From Paenibacillus rhizovicinus (lineage in GTDB: Bacteria > Bacillota > Bacilli > Paenibacillales > Paenibacillaceae): a stretch of DNA of 64,000 bases. The DNA is taken from the NCBI RefSeq assembly GCF_010365285.1, contig NZ_CP048286.1, forward strand, positions 310,001 to 374,000. Reading direction: 5' to 3'. The notes beneath the pieces were generated by a model, which saw only the letters and a program-made list of their open reading frames with translations, was not told where the DNA came from and made no database searches. Below, piece after piece: positions 43,224 to 51,789 of the stretch; the first letter of the stretch is position 1, and the number at the start of each line of letters is the position of its first letter. The position numbers were made by a program, and so were the translations under genes.

Positions 43224-43264
43224 CCCGCTGCTTCCTTCCCTATGTAGAATCCACGCTGTCCCTA

Positions 43265-44062
43265 TTATAAAAATGGAACAATCGATTTAATCCAGTATGC
43301 CGCAGGCAGCAGGATAAGTTGTGCCAATAGCGTCCCGCCAAGCCGTGATAGCATCAATGCGCCAAAAACGCCGTTAATCGACGTCAATTTCGCCTCTCGT
43401 CGAAGCACTTTATCCGTCAATAATGCCACGTGCGGGTCAATCAATAGCGTCAACATGATGGTAGCCAAGCCGTTTATTAAACCGGATGCTTGCGAGGCTC
43501 CCGTACTATAATGGCCAGGCAAATAAGAAGCATACAACGCGGCCAGGACGCCGACCGTGTAGATGGCCGTCACGCCGCAGTTCATAAGCATGAATCGCTT
43601 TGGCAGCCCGTTATCCAAGATCCTTCTCGCCATTTCCCATTTCGGCATGCGCAAATAATAGAAGAAGTTCAAGATCCGTCTGGATCCCAGTAATTTCTTT
43701 GCCATCCTTGGAATTGAACCCGCTTGTTCTAAATGAGCAACCATGCGACCGGAGAGCGCTACGACCGATGGGTATAAGGCGATTGCGATCAGCGTGCCGA
43801 TCGATGCGGCCAACAGAATGATACGGAAACTATCTATGAGGTGTATTCCGGCCTGTTGCCTGGCAAGATCCACGATCTTCCCCGTCATTGTACCTTGCGC
43901 GATATTGGACGTTCTTGAAACCAGTACAATCATGCCCGTTAACGAGAGCGCGATAGCTAATTTCCCCGTTCGAATACCGGCCATTCGTACCGCATAAGAG
44001 AGCGTCTCCGCTGCGTGAATGATCAGCGTAAGCGACGAAATCAATATCATTCTTTCAATCAT
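43265..44062 (-). CDS. amj: lipid II flippase, Amj (YdaH) family
   Basis: This 265-aa polytopic protein has about six to eight helices. The N-terminus (LIIHAAETLSYAVRMAGIRT) followed by KLAIALSLTGMIVLVSRTSN, and GHYSTGASQASGLINGLATI, match B. subtilis Amj, an alternative lipid II flippase that backs up MurJ and is induced by envelope stress. The ATG at 44062 follows AGGAGG at 7 nt. It is transcribed alone. Confidence 0.88.
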   Translation of the reverse strand: MIERMILISSLTLIIHAAETLSYAVRMAGIRTGKLAIALSLTGMIVLVSRTSNIAQGTMTGKIVDLARQQAGIHLIDSFRIILLAASIGTLIAIALYPSVVALSGRMVAHLEQAGSIPRMAKKLLGSRRILNFFYYLRMPKWEMARRILDNGLPKRFMLMNCGVTAIYTVGVLAALYASYLPGHYSTGASQASGLINGLATIMLTLLIDPHVALLTDKVLRREAKLTSINGVFGALMLSRLGGTLLAQLILLPAAYWIKSIVPFL

Positions 44063-44168
44063 TGCTATACCTCCTATTGTAACCTCCTCCATATCATAAT
44101 AAAGGCGATCATTTCCAAAAAGTGAAACTTATTGCACCGTTATTTCATATAATCTCCTTCTGCGAACG

Positions 44169-44202
44169 AAAAAAGGAACAGCTGCATAGGCAAGCTGTTC
44201 CT
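44169..44202 (-). terminator. terminator of the decayed gene at 44217
   Basis: AGGAACAGCT (44174-44183) pairs with AGCTGTTCCT (44193-44202), and six T follow on the minus strand. Confidence 0.85.
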
Positions 44203-44216
44203 CCCTGGATGGTATA

Positions 44217-45183
44217 TCATGACGGGAATGAAGGTTGCGCATTTCTCGCGCGAATGGCTTCTTCCGTTTGCGGGACAAGGAACTCCACGCCGAATTTCGC
44301 CGCTCTTGCTTGCACTTCCTCGATGAAAGGGCGGAAACTCAAGGTCACCGATCCATTCGTATCGATAATCCCGTAGTCCCCGGAATCCCTGACGAAAATA
44401 TGATCATTAAAGAAGGTCAACGGTTTCGTCACTTTCGGCTGTTCGCCCCAAACCGTCTCTAGGCCGGCATTTAAATACTTGGCCAGCGTACTCGAGGAAT
44501 TGCCCTAGCTTGGAACCGTCAGCTTGCCTTCCCAGACAAGGCTCATATAGCCGTTCTTTAACTCGTAATAGAAGATGCTGCCGTTCAATTGGAAATAGTA
44601 CTTGGAATAATCGTTTTCCGGAAATATGTAGCTGTTCGCATGGCCTTCGGGATGTTCGGGAGAACTATAAAAGCTGATTTTAGGCATACGAACGACGGCT
44701 AACCTTGCTTGCGCTAAGTCTCCGCTTCTTATCTGCCCTTGTACAGTTGGATCCGGAGTAACGACAACCAGTCCGTTGTTCTTCGCATCCCAATCCACAA
44801 CGGCTCCGAACTGCTCGCCGATAAAGCGAAGCAGCACGTAAATGGTATTCCCTTTGACGACAAGGGGCGCGGCTAATTTCAGTTTTTCTTTATTTTGACC
44901 GCAATCGTACTGCCGACCGTCAGAGATAAACGATCCTTCGTTGACCGGTTTAGGATGAAGACCGTTTTGGTTGCCCCTCCCAAATCACTTGATTCCCTAA
45001 TGATTCCACCGTACGAATCGGAACATAACTCATCTGGTTGCTAATCAAAGGCGAAGGCGAATCCGTCAACAAATTTCCGTTTACATTCAGCCGAAGAGGA
45101 TTGGCAGCGCTCGCAGCGCCGCTAAATGCAACCAAGAGGAACAGTCCGGCAATGATTGAAAATGAGGATCTTTTCAAGTCCAT
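44217..45183 (-). pseudogene. decayed exported protein with copper-amine-oxidase N-terminal-like domain
   Basis: The gene starts with a good signal peptide (MDLKRSSFSIIAGLFLLVAF, ASA cleavage) and the CuAO-N domain pattern MSYVPIRTVESLGNQVIWEG. The frame then shifts near 44985 (continuing KTVFILNRST), shifts again in an A-rich run near 44885 (to EKLKLAAPLVVKGNTIYVLL), and runs RFIGEQFGAVVDWDAKNNGL onwards. A TAG at 44505-44507 follows KLTVPS, after which the same frame continues to 44217 (GNSSSTLAKYLNAGLETVWG). Two frameshifts and one nonsense codon make it a pseudogene of about 320 codons. Promoter-side features and the terminator remain. Confidence 0.85.
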
Positions 45184-45263
45184 CCACCCTTTTCCTTTTT
45201 CCGTTTAGACGCTTCCAACAGGCAATAGGTTTCAACCGGCTGATCGAATCCTGCCGCCATCAA

Positions 45264-45293
45264 GTGTAGCGAGCCGGACATTTGGGCATAGTA
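45264..45293 (+). promoter_or_regulatory. candidate sigma-G promoter of the gerA-gerC-gerB operon
   Basis: GTGTA (45264-45268) and CATAGTA (45287-45293) are 18 bp apart. The -10 fits CATnnTA and the -35 differs from GYATR at one position. It lies about 36 bp before the gerA start. Confidence 0.45.
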
Positions 45294-45328
45294 TCAAGAA
45301 ATCCCGAATTCCTCCAGTGGTAGGTGAC

Positions 45329-46798
45329 ATGATTTCCATGCCGTCAACGGATAGCTTCGCCACGCGAGAAAATGCCATTCGCATAGCCAGTTCGGACCTT
45401 CAGTACAACGAACAAACGCTCAGAGCCCTATTCGAGCATTGTTCGGATGTGGTTTTTCGCAGCGTGGCCTTGCAAGATAACGCCAAACTGCTGCTTGTAT
45501 ACGTCGACGGCATGATCGATAAAGAGCTCGTGCAGTCCAGTATCTTGAAGCCCTTGATGTATGACGGACTTCCCCAAGGGCTGCGAACATTGGACAGCTT
45601 GGCCCAAATGTGCAACCTGCAGCTTGTTGCGGCCCTGCAGACCAAGCGAATATCCGTATTCGATGAGGTTGCGGATCTGATATTGAAAGGCAGCGTAGCC
45701 TTCCTCGCGGAAGGCGAATCCTCCATCCTCCTGGCCGATGTATCGCAATTCGAATCCCGTGCGATCGAAGAGCCTTCGACGGAAGCCGCGCTTCGCGGAA
45801 CCCGCGAAAGCTTTACCGAGGAGCTGCGGACGAATACGACGATGCTAAGGCGGATTATCGTGACGCCGGGGCTGAAGATGGAATCGTTTCAAATCGGCAA
45901 ATTGACGAAAACAGAAGTCGTTCTCTCCTATATCGACGGGGTTGCCTCCCCCTCCTTGATCGATCAAGTGAGGACAAGAATCGAGGCTATCGATATCCAG
46001 AGCGTCTTGGAATCCGGCTATATCGAAGAATATATCGAAGACACCAACTATTCGCCGTTTCCGCAAACGCAGAGCACCGAACGGGCCGATGTCGTGTCCG
46101 CAGGATTGCTGGAAGGGAGATTAGCCGTCTTCGTTAGCGGCTCCCCGATCGTCCTTGTCGTGCCGATGACCTTCTGGGACGGGCTTCAAGCTCCGGACGA
46201 TTACTACGAACGCTTCCTGTACGTAACCATGAACCGTTGGATCCGGTATTTGTTCGCACTCTTCTCCATTCTGTTTCCTTCGATCTATATCGCGCTGATC
46301 ACTTATCATCCGGAGATGGTGCCGCCGAAACTGATGCTCAGCATTACGGCCCTCAGGGAGCAATCCCCTTTCCCGACGGTCATCGAGGTATTCATCATGG
46401 AATTCATGTTTGAAGGATTAAGGGAAGCCGGCATACGCCTTCCGCAGCAAATCGGTCCGCTCGTCAGCATCGTGGGCGCCTTGGTCATCGGTCAAGCGGC
46501 CGTGCAAGCCGGAATTATATCGGCGCCCATCGTGATTGTCGTGTCGGCGGCCGGTATATCATCCTTCGTCATTCCGCGTTACCGGTTCGGCTATCCGTTC
46601 AGAATGTTGAGATTCCCGCTGCTGCTCCTGTCCGGGTGCTTCGGCCTGTTCGGCGTCGCTCTTGGATTAATCTTGATTCTCGCTCACTTGATTCAATTGA
46701 CTCCGCTGGGTTCGCCTTATCTGGAGCCGATTGCCCCAGCGAAGGAGAACAAGCTGCTGAATGTTCTGATACGAAGACCTAGGAAGCGGACGAGCTAA
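45329..46798 (+). CDS. GerA-family spore germination protein
   Basis: This GerA subunit of about 489 aa has a soluble N-terminal half with RALFEHCSDVVFRSV, RGTRESFTEELRTNTTMLR and SGYIEEYIEDTNYSPFPQTQ, then about five helices, including FEGLREAGIRLPQQIGPLVS. It is close in motif content to the GerA at 3251-4768. The start is uncertain: ATG at 45329 or 45338, or GTG at 45317; AGGTGA is the only ribosome-like site. It is the first gene of a complete A-C-B receptor operon. Confidence 0.93.
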   Translation: MISMPSTDSFATRENAIRIASSDLQYNEQTLRALFEHCSDVVFRSVALQDNAKLLLVYVDGMIDKELVQSSILKPLMYDGLPQGLRTLDSLAQMCNLQLVAALQTKRISVFDEVADLILKGSVAFLAEGESSILLADVSQFESRAIEEPSTEAALRGTRESFTEELRTNTTMLRRIIVTPGLKMESFQIGKLTKTEVVLSYIDGVASPSLIDQVRTRIEAIDIQSVLESGYIEEYIEDTNYSPFPQTQSTERADVVSAGLLEGRLAVFVSGSPIVLVVPMTFWDGLQAPDDYYERFLYVTMNRWIRYLFALFSILFPSIYIALITYHPEMVPPKLMLSITALREQSPFPTVIEVFIMEFMFEGLREAGIRLPQQIGPLVSIVGALVIGQAAVQAGIISAPIVIVVSAAGISSFVIPRYRFGYPFRMLRFPLLLLSGCFGLFGVALGLILILAHLIQLTPLGSPYLEPIAPAKENKLLNVLIRRPRKRTS

Positions 46799-46830
46799 CG
46801 GAAGCGCCTGAATGGTAAGGTGGTTAATGG

Positions 46831-47982
46831 ATGAAGAAAGCAATGATTCTCCTGTGTTTATCGCTGCTGTCTACTGTGACCGGCGGCTGCTGGAACCTTA
46901 AGGAGCCCAACCAGCTTGCGATCGTTATCGCAGGCGGGCTGGACGCGAACAAGGATGGAAGACTGGTAGTCAGCTCGCAGATCGCGATCCCTGCCGGTTT
47001 GAACAGCCAGAGTACCGGGGCCAGCAACAATCGAAGCTTCGTGGTCGTGAGCGCCCTTGGCAAGGATTTCATGGACGCGGGCCAGAATCTGCAGACGCAG
47101 CTCTCCCGCTCCTTGTTCTATGCCCACCGCCAGACGATTCTGATCGGCCAGCGAATGGCGGAACAGGGATTGGCGAAACAAGGCATTCGCAGGTATCTGG
47201 ACATGATCGTTCGCAATCCCAAGTCGGAAATCCGATCCGTCATTTGGGTCGTGAAGGGCGGAGAGGCAAAGGATATCTTGGCAACGAAGCCGACCTTTGA
47301 TCCGTTAATCAGCACGGCCTTGAGCAGCATTCAGATGTCCCTCGGAATGAAGCCGTATTACTTCAGAGAATTTCTAGGGGATGCGTTGAAAAACGGAGGC
47401 GCTGTCCTGTTGCCGGCCGTCAGCGGCAATTCCTCCGGCACGAAATTCAACTATTCGGGAGCGGCGGTGCTGAATAAGGAAAACGGACTTCGGCTAAGCG
47501 GATTTTTAAAGCCCGTCGAATCGTACTATGCGAATTGGATTACGGGAAGGCAGAAAATGTTTACCATCACTGCGCTTCAAAGTCAGGGCGGCAGCAGCAT
47601 CAGCATAAGGGTGAAGCCGCTTAGGAACCGCATCGACATTGACAAGGGCCCGCAAGGCATTCGCGTGCATATCCGATTACGAGGCTCCGGAGACATTGTA
47701 GAGAACAATACTTTGCTCGACCCGTCTAGCGCCAAGGATCTCCAAACCATTCAAAACCGATTAAGCAAGGAAGCCGAACAACGGGTCGCCAAACTGATCG
47801 ATCTAGCCCAGAAGCAGTATAAGGTGGATTTTCTCGGCATCGGCGAGCTTGTGCACCGCAAGTATCCGCGCGAATGGAAGTCGTTGCAGAAGAACTGGAA
47901 CGATACATTCATCACGCTTCCGATTACGTCAGAGGTGCGGATTCGCTACCAGGATCCGGGACAGACGAATGCTGCGATATGA
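46831..47982 (+). CDS. Ger(x)C-family spore germination lipoprotein
   Basis: This 383-aa protein has a lipoprotein signal peptide with lipobox STVTGGCWNLKEPNQLA (cysteine about residue 20). It contains the family blocks LSRSLFYAHRQTILIGQ and, near the C-terminus, QKQYKVDFLGIGELVHRKYP followed by WKSLQKNWND, as in other Ger(x)C proteins. It begins 32 nt after gerA and is followed 38 nt later by gerB. Confidence 0.93.
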   Translation: MKKAMILLCLSLLSTVTGGCWNLKEPNQLAIVIAGGLDANKDGRLVVSSQIAIPAGLNSQSTGASNNRSFVVVSALGKDFMDAGQNLQTQLSRSLFYAHRQTILIGQRMAEQGLAKQGIRRYLDMIVRNPKSEIRSVIWVVKGGEAKDILATKPTFDPLISTALSSIQMSLGMKPYYFREFLGDALKNGGAVLLPAVSGNSSGTKFNYSGAAVLNKENGLRLSGFLKPVESYYANWITGRQKMFTITALQSQGGSSISIRVKPLRNRIDIDKGPQGIRVHIRLRGSGDIVENNTLLDPSSAKDLQTIQNRLSKEAEQRVAKLIDLAQKQYKVDFLGIGELVHRKYPREWKSLQKNWNDTFITLPITSEVRIRYQDPGQTNAAI

Positions 47983-48020
47983 CGCGAGCTTCTTGATGGA
48001 AGCGAGAAAGGAAGGGAGAA

Positions 48021-49109
48021 ATGAAACTATCGGGCTGGCAATTATTCTGGATCGTTGCGACCGCAGAGATTGTGATGGCTGTCTGGCTGCGAATCTCCCC
48101 TGACGTGGAAATGGCCAAACAAGACGCTTGGGTATCGATGCTTATAGCATGCATCATAGGCGTGTTCATTACCTATCTGGTCGTCAAAGTCGGAATGAAG
48201 CATCCCGGCAAGACCTTGGCTCAATTCAGCCAAGAGATCCTAGGATCTTGGCTCGGCAAAATCGTGCTCCTGCCCTATTTCACGGCATGGTTTATTTTAT
48301 CGGGAGACGTGCTCCGCTCCTTCGCCGACTTCATCCATCTGATCCTGCTGGACAAGACGCCGGTATGGTTGCTGATAACGCTGCTCTTGGGCGCTGCCAT
48401 CTATTTAACGGGAACGAGCGGCATTACGGGAATCGGGCGCTTCTGCGAAATTGCGGGACCCGTGACGATACTCACGCTGCTGCTCAGCTTCCTGCTTAAT
48501 GCAGGCAATGTGAAACGGAGTAATATACTGCCGTTATTCGGCGATGCGAGTCTCTCGGAAATTTCGAGGGCCTCCTTAGCCCCGGCCTCGTTCTTGGCAG
48601 AATCGTTCATGCTGCTGGTCCTGCTCTCGTTCGTATCGAGCCCCAAGCATGTCATGCGCAAGTCTTTAACAAGCGTTCTGTTTACGGGAATCGTATTGGC
48701 GGTAACCACGGTTATGGTGCTGCTGGTATTCGGTCCGTTGGTGACCCAAGATTTCAGGTTCCCCTACTTTATGCTGGTTCGGTCGATCGACATCTTGAAC
48801 TTCGTTCAGAATCTGGATATCCTGGTCATCTTTATTTGGATCTTCGGCGTATTCGCCAAAATCTCGCTGTATCTGTTCATCACCAGCTACGAGATGGCTC
48901 ATTGGCTCCATGTCAAGTCTTGGAAACGGCTGATGTGGTTCAGCGCTCCGGTCATCTTCATCATTGCCATGGTTATTCCCAATGAAGCAAGCATTCTTCT
49001 GCTTCAGAAGCTGTGGGAAACCATCGTTATTCCGGTATGCGCAATCGCCATTCCGTTATGTCTATGGATCGTGACTTCCGTGAAAGGCAAAATGGTCAAA
49101 ACCGAATAA
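48021..49109 (+). CDS. GerB-family spore germination permease
   Basis: This 362-aa GerB-type permease has about ten helices. It starts MKLSGWQLFWIVATAEIVMA, like other members, and has PDVEMAKQDAWVSML and GITGIGRFCEIAGPVTI. AAGGAAGGGAG precedes the ATG. It completes the A-C-B receptor and, unlike the gerB at 689, is in operon with its partners. Confidence 0.93.
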   Translation: MKLSGWQLFWIVATAEIVMAVWLRISPDVEMAKQDAWVSMLIACIIGVFITYLVVKVGMKHPGKTLAQFSQEILGSWLGKIVLLPYFTAWFILSGDVLRSFADFIHLILLDKTPVWLLITLLLGAAIYLTGTSGITGIGRFCEIAGPVTILTLLLSFLLNAGNVKRSNILPLFGDASLSEISRASLAPASFLAESFMLLVLLSFVSSPKHVMRKSLTSVLFTGIVLAVTTVMVLLVFGPLVTQDFRFPYFMLVRSIDILNFVQNLDILVIFIWIFGVFAKISLYLFITSYEMAHWLHVKSWKRLMWFSAPVIFIIAMVIPNEASILLLQKLWETIVIPVCAIAIPLCLWIVTSVKGKMVKTE

Positions 49110-49126
49110 GCGAGAGGCTGATCACG

Positions 49127-49154
49127 CAAAAAAACCCGCTTAAATAGCGGATTT
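49127..49154 (-). terminator. weak terminator after lspA
   Basis: AAATCCGCT and AGCGGGTTT form a short stem on the minus strand, followed by a T run. Confidence 0.6.
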
Positions 49155-49204
49155 AAATGTCACTATGCTCTTGTCTGTTCACGCTTCATGTTACGATGAG
49201 CCCA

Positions 49205-49681
49205 TCATCCGACTTTAATCGAAGCTTTCCTGCGCGTCCGTATGGATAATAAGATCTGATGAACGACGATCACGAGTATACCAACGTTAATGGACAAATC
49301 GGCGATATTCATAATACCTTGGCCGGATCCGAATTGCAGGAAGTCCGTCACTTTGCCGAACATTAACCGCTCCACGCCATTTCCGGCCGCTCCCGCCACG
49401 AGGAACGCTAAGCCGACATCCATCCAACGGTGCTTCACGGCTTGTTTATTCCGATAGTAGATGACCATCACGATGAAAACCACGGCGAGCACGCCGAACA
49501 TTCGTCCGTAGCCTTGAAACGAACTGCGGGCTGCACCGGAGTTCTGATAATAGGTAAACTGCAGCATGCCTTCCCGAAACGGATGCGTATCTCCAACCTT
49601 CATATTCAACCGCACGATCAGTTTCGTGATTTGATCCACAATCGTCATAAACAGCGCTATCCAATAAAAGATTGCAATCAC
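49205..49681 (-). CDS. lspA: signal peptidase II-like protein
   Basis: This 158-aa protein has four membrane helices and both catalytic aspartates of lipoprotein signal peptidase: D113 in GNGVERLMFGKVTDFLQF and D128 in GIMNIADLS. GAARSSFQG corresponds to the GAAFS region. I use the GTG at 49681, which gives the usual LspA length; the frame is open to 49741. Upstream, a MarR-type operator lies inside its promoter, so this is probably a regulated second LspA rather than the housekeeping one. That paralogy is an inference. Confidence 0.85.
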   Translation of the reverse strand: MIAIFYWIALFMTIVDQITKLIVRLNMKVGDTHPFREGMLQFTYYQNSGAARSSFQGYGRMFGVLAVVFIVMVIYYRNKQAVKHRWMDVGLAFLVAGAAGNGVERLMFGKVTDFLQFGSGQGIMNIADLSINVGILVIVVHQILLSIRTRRKASIKVG

Positions 49682-49776
49682 CCGCTTCCCGCTTCCGCGT
49701 ATACCTATATCATACAAATGATTGCCCGTATGCACAACCACGCGGGATCCCTTGCGGCAAGCTACCTCCAGTCAGC

Positions 49777-49810
49777 GATTATATATGCTATATCATATAT
49801 AGCGCAATGG
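49777..49810 (-). promoter_or_regulatory. lspA promoter with MarR-type operator (site 1)
   Basis: On the minus strand TTGCGC and TATAAT are 18 bp apart. The spacer is the near-perfect palindrome ATATATGCTATATCATATAT (49781-49800, one mismatch), matching the sites in front of doxX and marR. Confidence 0.7.
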
Positions 49811-50048
49811 CAAACGACAATAAACTCAATACGATTGCCGGAAGCGCCTTCTTAAGCGGATCTCTCGCAATGACGATAAGCATGAAGGCGGCAACCAGCA
49901 TTGTCGAACCGAGCATCAAGCCAGCTAGTGAGGCAGCCTTCTGGTACCAAAATCCGGCAATCATACCAATGGACCCTGCAATTTCGAACGAACCGGTCAA
50001 GAAATTAAAAAAAGACGGAAGGCCGAGCTTTTCGAACTCCTTTGCCAT
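49788..50048 (-). pseudogene. DoxX-family membrane protein lacking its N-terminal helix
   Basis: The 86-aa frame (MAKEFEKLGLPSFFNFLTGS onwards) covers helices 2-4 of a DoxX-like protein. In the same frame the DNA just upstream still reads NGTTIISGK, which is the end of helix 1 in relatives, but a TAG precedes it. A start codon with a ribosome site (AGAGAGTGATTAGA, ATG about 50063) exists in another frame. The simplest reading is an internal deletion right after the start codon that removed helix 1 and shifted the frame. Its promoter with a MarR site is intact. Reinitiation at 50048 could still give a short product. Confidence 0.6.
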
Positions 50049-50120
50049 TTTCCCGGATATGATCGTCGTGCCATTCTAATCACTCTCTTCTTTCTAAAAT
50101 TGGACCTGAGACAAAAATAA

Positions 50121-50132
50121 ATGCTATAGCAT
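50121..50132 (-). promoter_or_regulatory. MarR-type operator in front of doxX (site 2)
   Basis: The perfect palindrome ATGCTATAGCAT lies between TTTCAT and TTTATT hexamers on the minus strand, between marR and the doxX remnant. Confidence 0.75.
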
Positions 50133-50149
50133 GTATCTGATGAAATGAT

Positions 50150-50575
50150 CTAATCCTCCTTTACGTTCAGATAAAGTTTATGAAGCGTTTCGTGAAGCTG
50201 CGCAAGCTCATCCGGTTCGATATTCCGGGTCAAATCATCATGTGCTTCTTGGACCACGGGTATGAGTCTTGTCTTCAGCTGCATGCCTTTCGCGCTAAGA
50301 AACAGGTTGTGGGATCGTTTGTCGTCGTTGTTTTGCAGTCTCTTCACGATTCCTTTCTTCTCGAGCGACGCAATCATCCTGACCACCGTGCTTTGATCCC
50401 TGTCTATAGCTTCGGCAATTTCTTTCTGCGTCATTGCTCGATCGCCGTCAAGAACGCTGATGATTCCCCACTGTTCCGGCGTGACTTCGTATTGTTTCAG
50501 TTTCTTGACGAAGAAATTGGTTAATTTCATGTCTGTTCGATGCATCAAGAATCCGGTTAGATCAAATAAATCCAT
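50150..50575 (-). CDS. MarR-family transcriptional regulator
   Basis: This 141-aa winged-helix repressor has its recognition helix at about residues 50-72 (MTQKEIAEAIDRDQSTVVRM) and a wing (KRLQNNDDKRSHNLFLSAKG). GAGGGAGG precedes the ATG. Three copies of the ATGCTATAGCAT-type palindrome, in its own promoter, before doxX and before lspA, define a probable regulon. No redox cysteine is conspicuous, so the inducer is unknown. Confidence 0.92.
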   Translation of the reverse strand: MDLFDLTGFLMHRTDMKLTNFFVKKLKQYEVTPEQWGIISVLDGDRAMTQKEIAEAIDRDQSTVVRMIASLEKKGIVKRLQNNDDKRSHNLFLSAKGMQLKTRLIPVVQEAHDDLTRNIEPDELAQLHETLHKLYLNVKED

Positions 50576-50610
50576 AGTCGTCTATCCCTCCCTCATGTAT
50601 GTTCAAGCAG

Positions 50611-50652
50611 GCTTCAGCATTTATATGCTATAGCATATATTGATGCAACTCC
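50611..50652 (-). promoter_or_regulatory. marR promoter with operator (site 3)
   Basis: TTGCAT and TATAAA are 17 bp apart on the minus strand. TATATGCTATAGCATATA (50622-50639), an 18-bp perfect palindrome, spans the spacer and part of the -10. Confidence 0.8.
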
Positions 50653-50702
50653 TTCGGAATGTCAAATCCAAGCGAGTACGATCGAACGGAACAATTACGT
50701 AG

Positions 50703-50731
50703 AAAAAGCAGCCTGCCGGCGGCAAGCTGCT
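50703..50731 (-). terminator. terminator of the HD-domain gene
   Basis: AGCAGC and GCTGCT arms with an inner TGCCG/CGGCA pairing, then five T on the minus strand. Confidence 0.85.
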
Positions 50732-50794
50732 CCAAGTTACGCTGAATTATCGGTGCCCGGCAGCCCAGGTTTGAACCCGTTCACCCTCGCGCGA

Positions 50795-51433
50795 CTACTC
50801 TTCCCATCTGGAGTGAAGCACATGGTTACAGAAGTTAGGGCGCGTATAGCCCGGCAGCAGCAGTTCGCAGACATCCGCGTTAATCGTGCCGTAAGTCGTT
50901 TCCGGTTTATGCTTGAACCCTTCCAAGAAGGCGTGCAGGATGTTCTGCTTGAACTGATTGCGCGGGAACGCCTCTACGACTTGCCGGCGAATTTCTTCGG
51001 AGAACAGATCGAAGTTCTTCCCCACGACGTCGTAACCGACGCCAAAATTCATCAGAGCCGCTTCGGCTTCCTTATATTCGACGATGCCGGTCGACGTATG
51101 CAGGGCTACGGCATCCCATACCAATTTGATCGATTCTTCCGGAACGCCGCGGCTCCTCAGAAAATCGCGGGCGGCGTTCGCTCCGTCGACTTCGAAACGC
51201 TTGTCCGGACTGCGGTATGCGGGCGTCAGGCCTAAATCGTGAAACAGGGAACTGATATACAGCAATTCCGAATCATACTTCACCTGCTGCAGGTTGCCTT
51301 TCAGCGCCGCGAACAGAAATACCCGGTTCGAATGGTTCCACAGCAGCTCGTCGCCCTGATCGCGTAAAAGCTCAGCCGCTTCAACGGCCAGCTTGCTGTC
51401 GGGTATCTTGATATCCGCGATTGACATTGACAT
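50795..51433 (-). CDS. HD-domain phosphohydrolase-like protein
   Basis: This 212-aa protein has the HD metal-binding set: H34 (WNHSNRVF), H65-D66 (SSLFHDLGL) and a later histidine in AVALHTSTGIVE. It resembles cyanamide hydratase/YqeK-like HD proteins of unknown substrate. It is transcribed alone and terminated by its own hairpin. Confidence 0.88.
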   Translation of the reverse strand: MSMSIADIKIPDSKLAVEAAELLRDQGDELLWNHSNRVFLFAALKGNLQQVKYDSELLYISSLFHDLGLTPAYRSPDKRFEVDGANAARDFLRSRGVPEESIKLVWDAVALHTSTGIVEYKEAEAALMNFGVGYDVVGKNFDLFSEEIRRQVVEAFPRNQFKQNILHAFLEGFKHKPETTYGTINADVCELLLPGYTRPNFCNHVLHSRWEE

Positions 51434-51789
51434 TGCTTATCGCCCCCTTAATTATTCCGTAAGCTCATACTAGGGTATCGCCGATCGGAGATCAATGCCG
51501 GCTTTTCTATCATGATGATCGATCAAATGAATGATCCCCTGTCCAACTCCAGACTTCCCTCGATCTGGATCGAATATTCGCTAGCCCGCATTCTATCATC
51601 GCCGGCGTTTCACAATATCGCCTCATTATTTTACGATTCCTATTGACGGCAATAACCGAATCGCGGCTCTCGTGATATAATCGTAGATGGTTATGCTAGC
51701 AGGAGGTATAGAAATAGAAGTTATGAAAGCGTCTTCAAGTAAACATTTTCATTTCGCGGAATATTTTACGTCAAGGGAGTCGATCATCG
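51434..51789 (+). promoter_or_regulatory. intergenic region before the UxaA-like gene
   Basis: These 356 bp separate divergent genes. An extended -10, TGATATAAT (51673-51681), is the best promoter-like sequence for the UxaA gene, with a poor -35. A short frame (ATG at 51723, or 51693) ends at 51812 inside the UxaA start. AGGAGG at 51701-51706 could serve it only with long spacing, so a 29-39-aa leader peptide is possible but weakly supported. Nothing else was recognised. Confidence 0.35.

Noticed and set aside
49681..49755. A 16-codon leader peptide (TTG start after GGAGG) before lspA
   Set aside because: It is short, has a non-ATG start, shows no regulatory codon pattern, and could equally be an untranslated leader with chance GGAGG.
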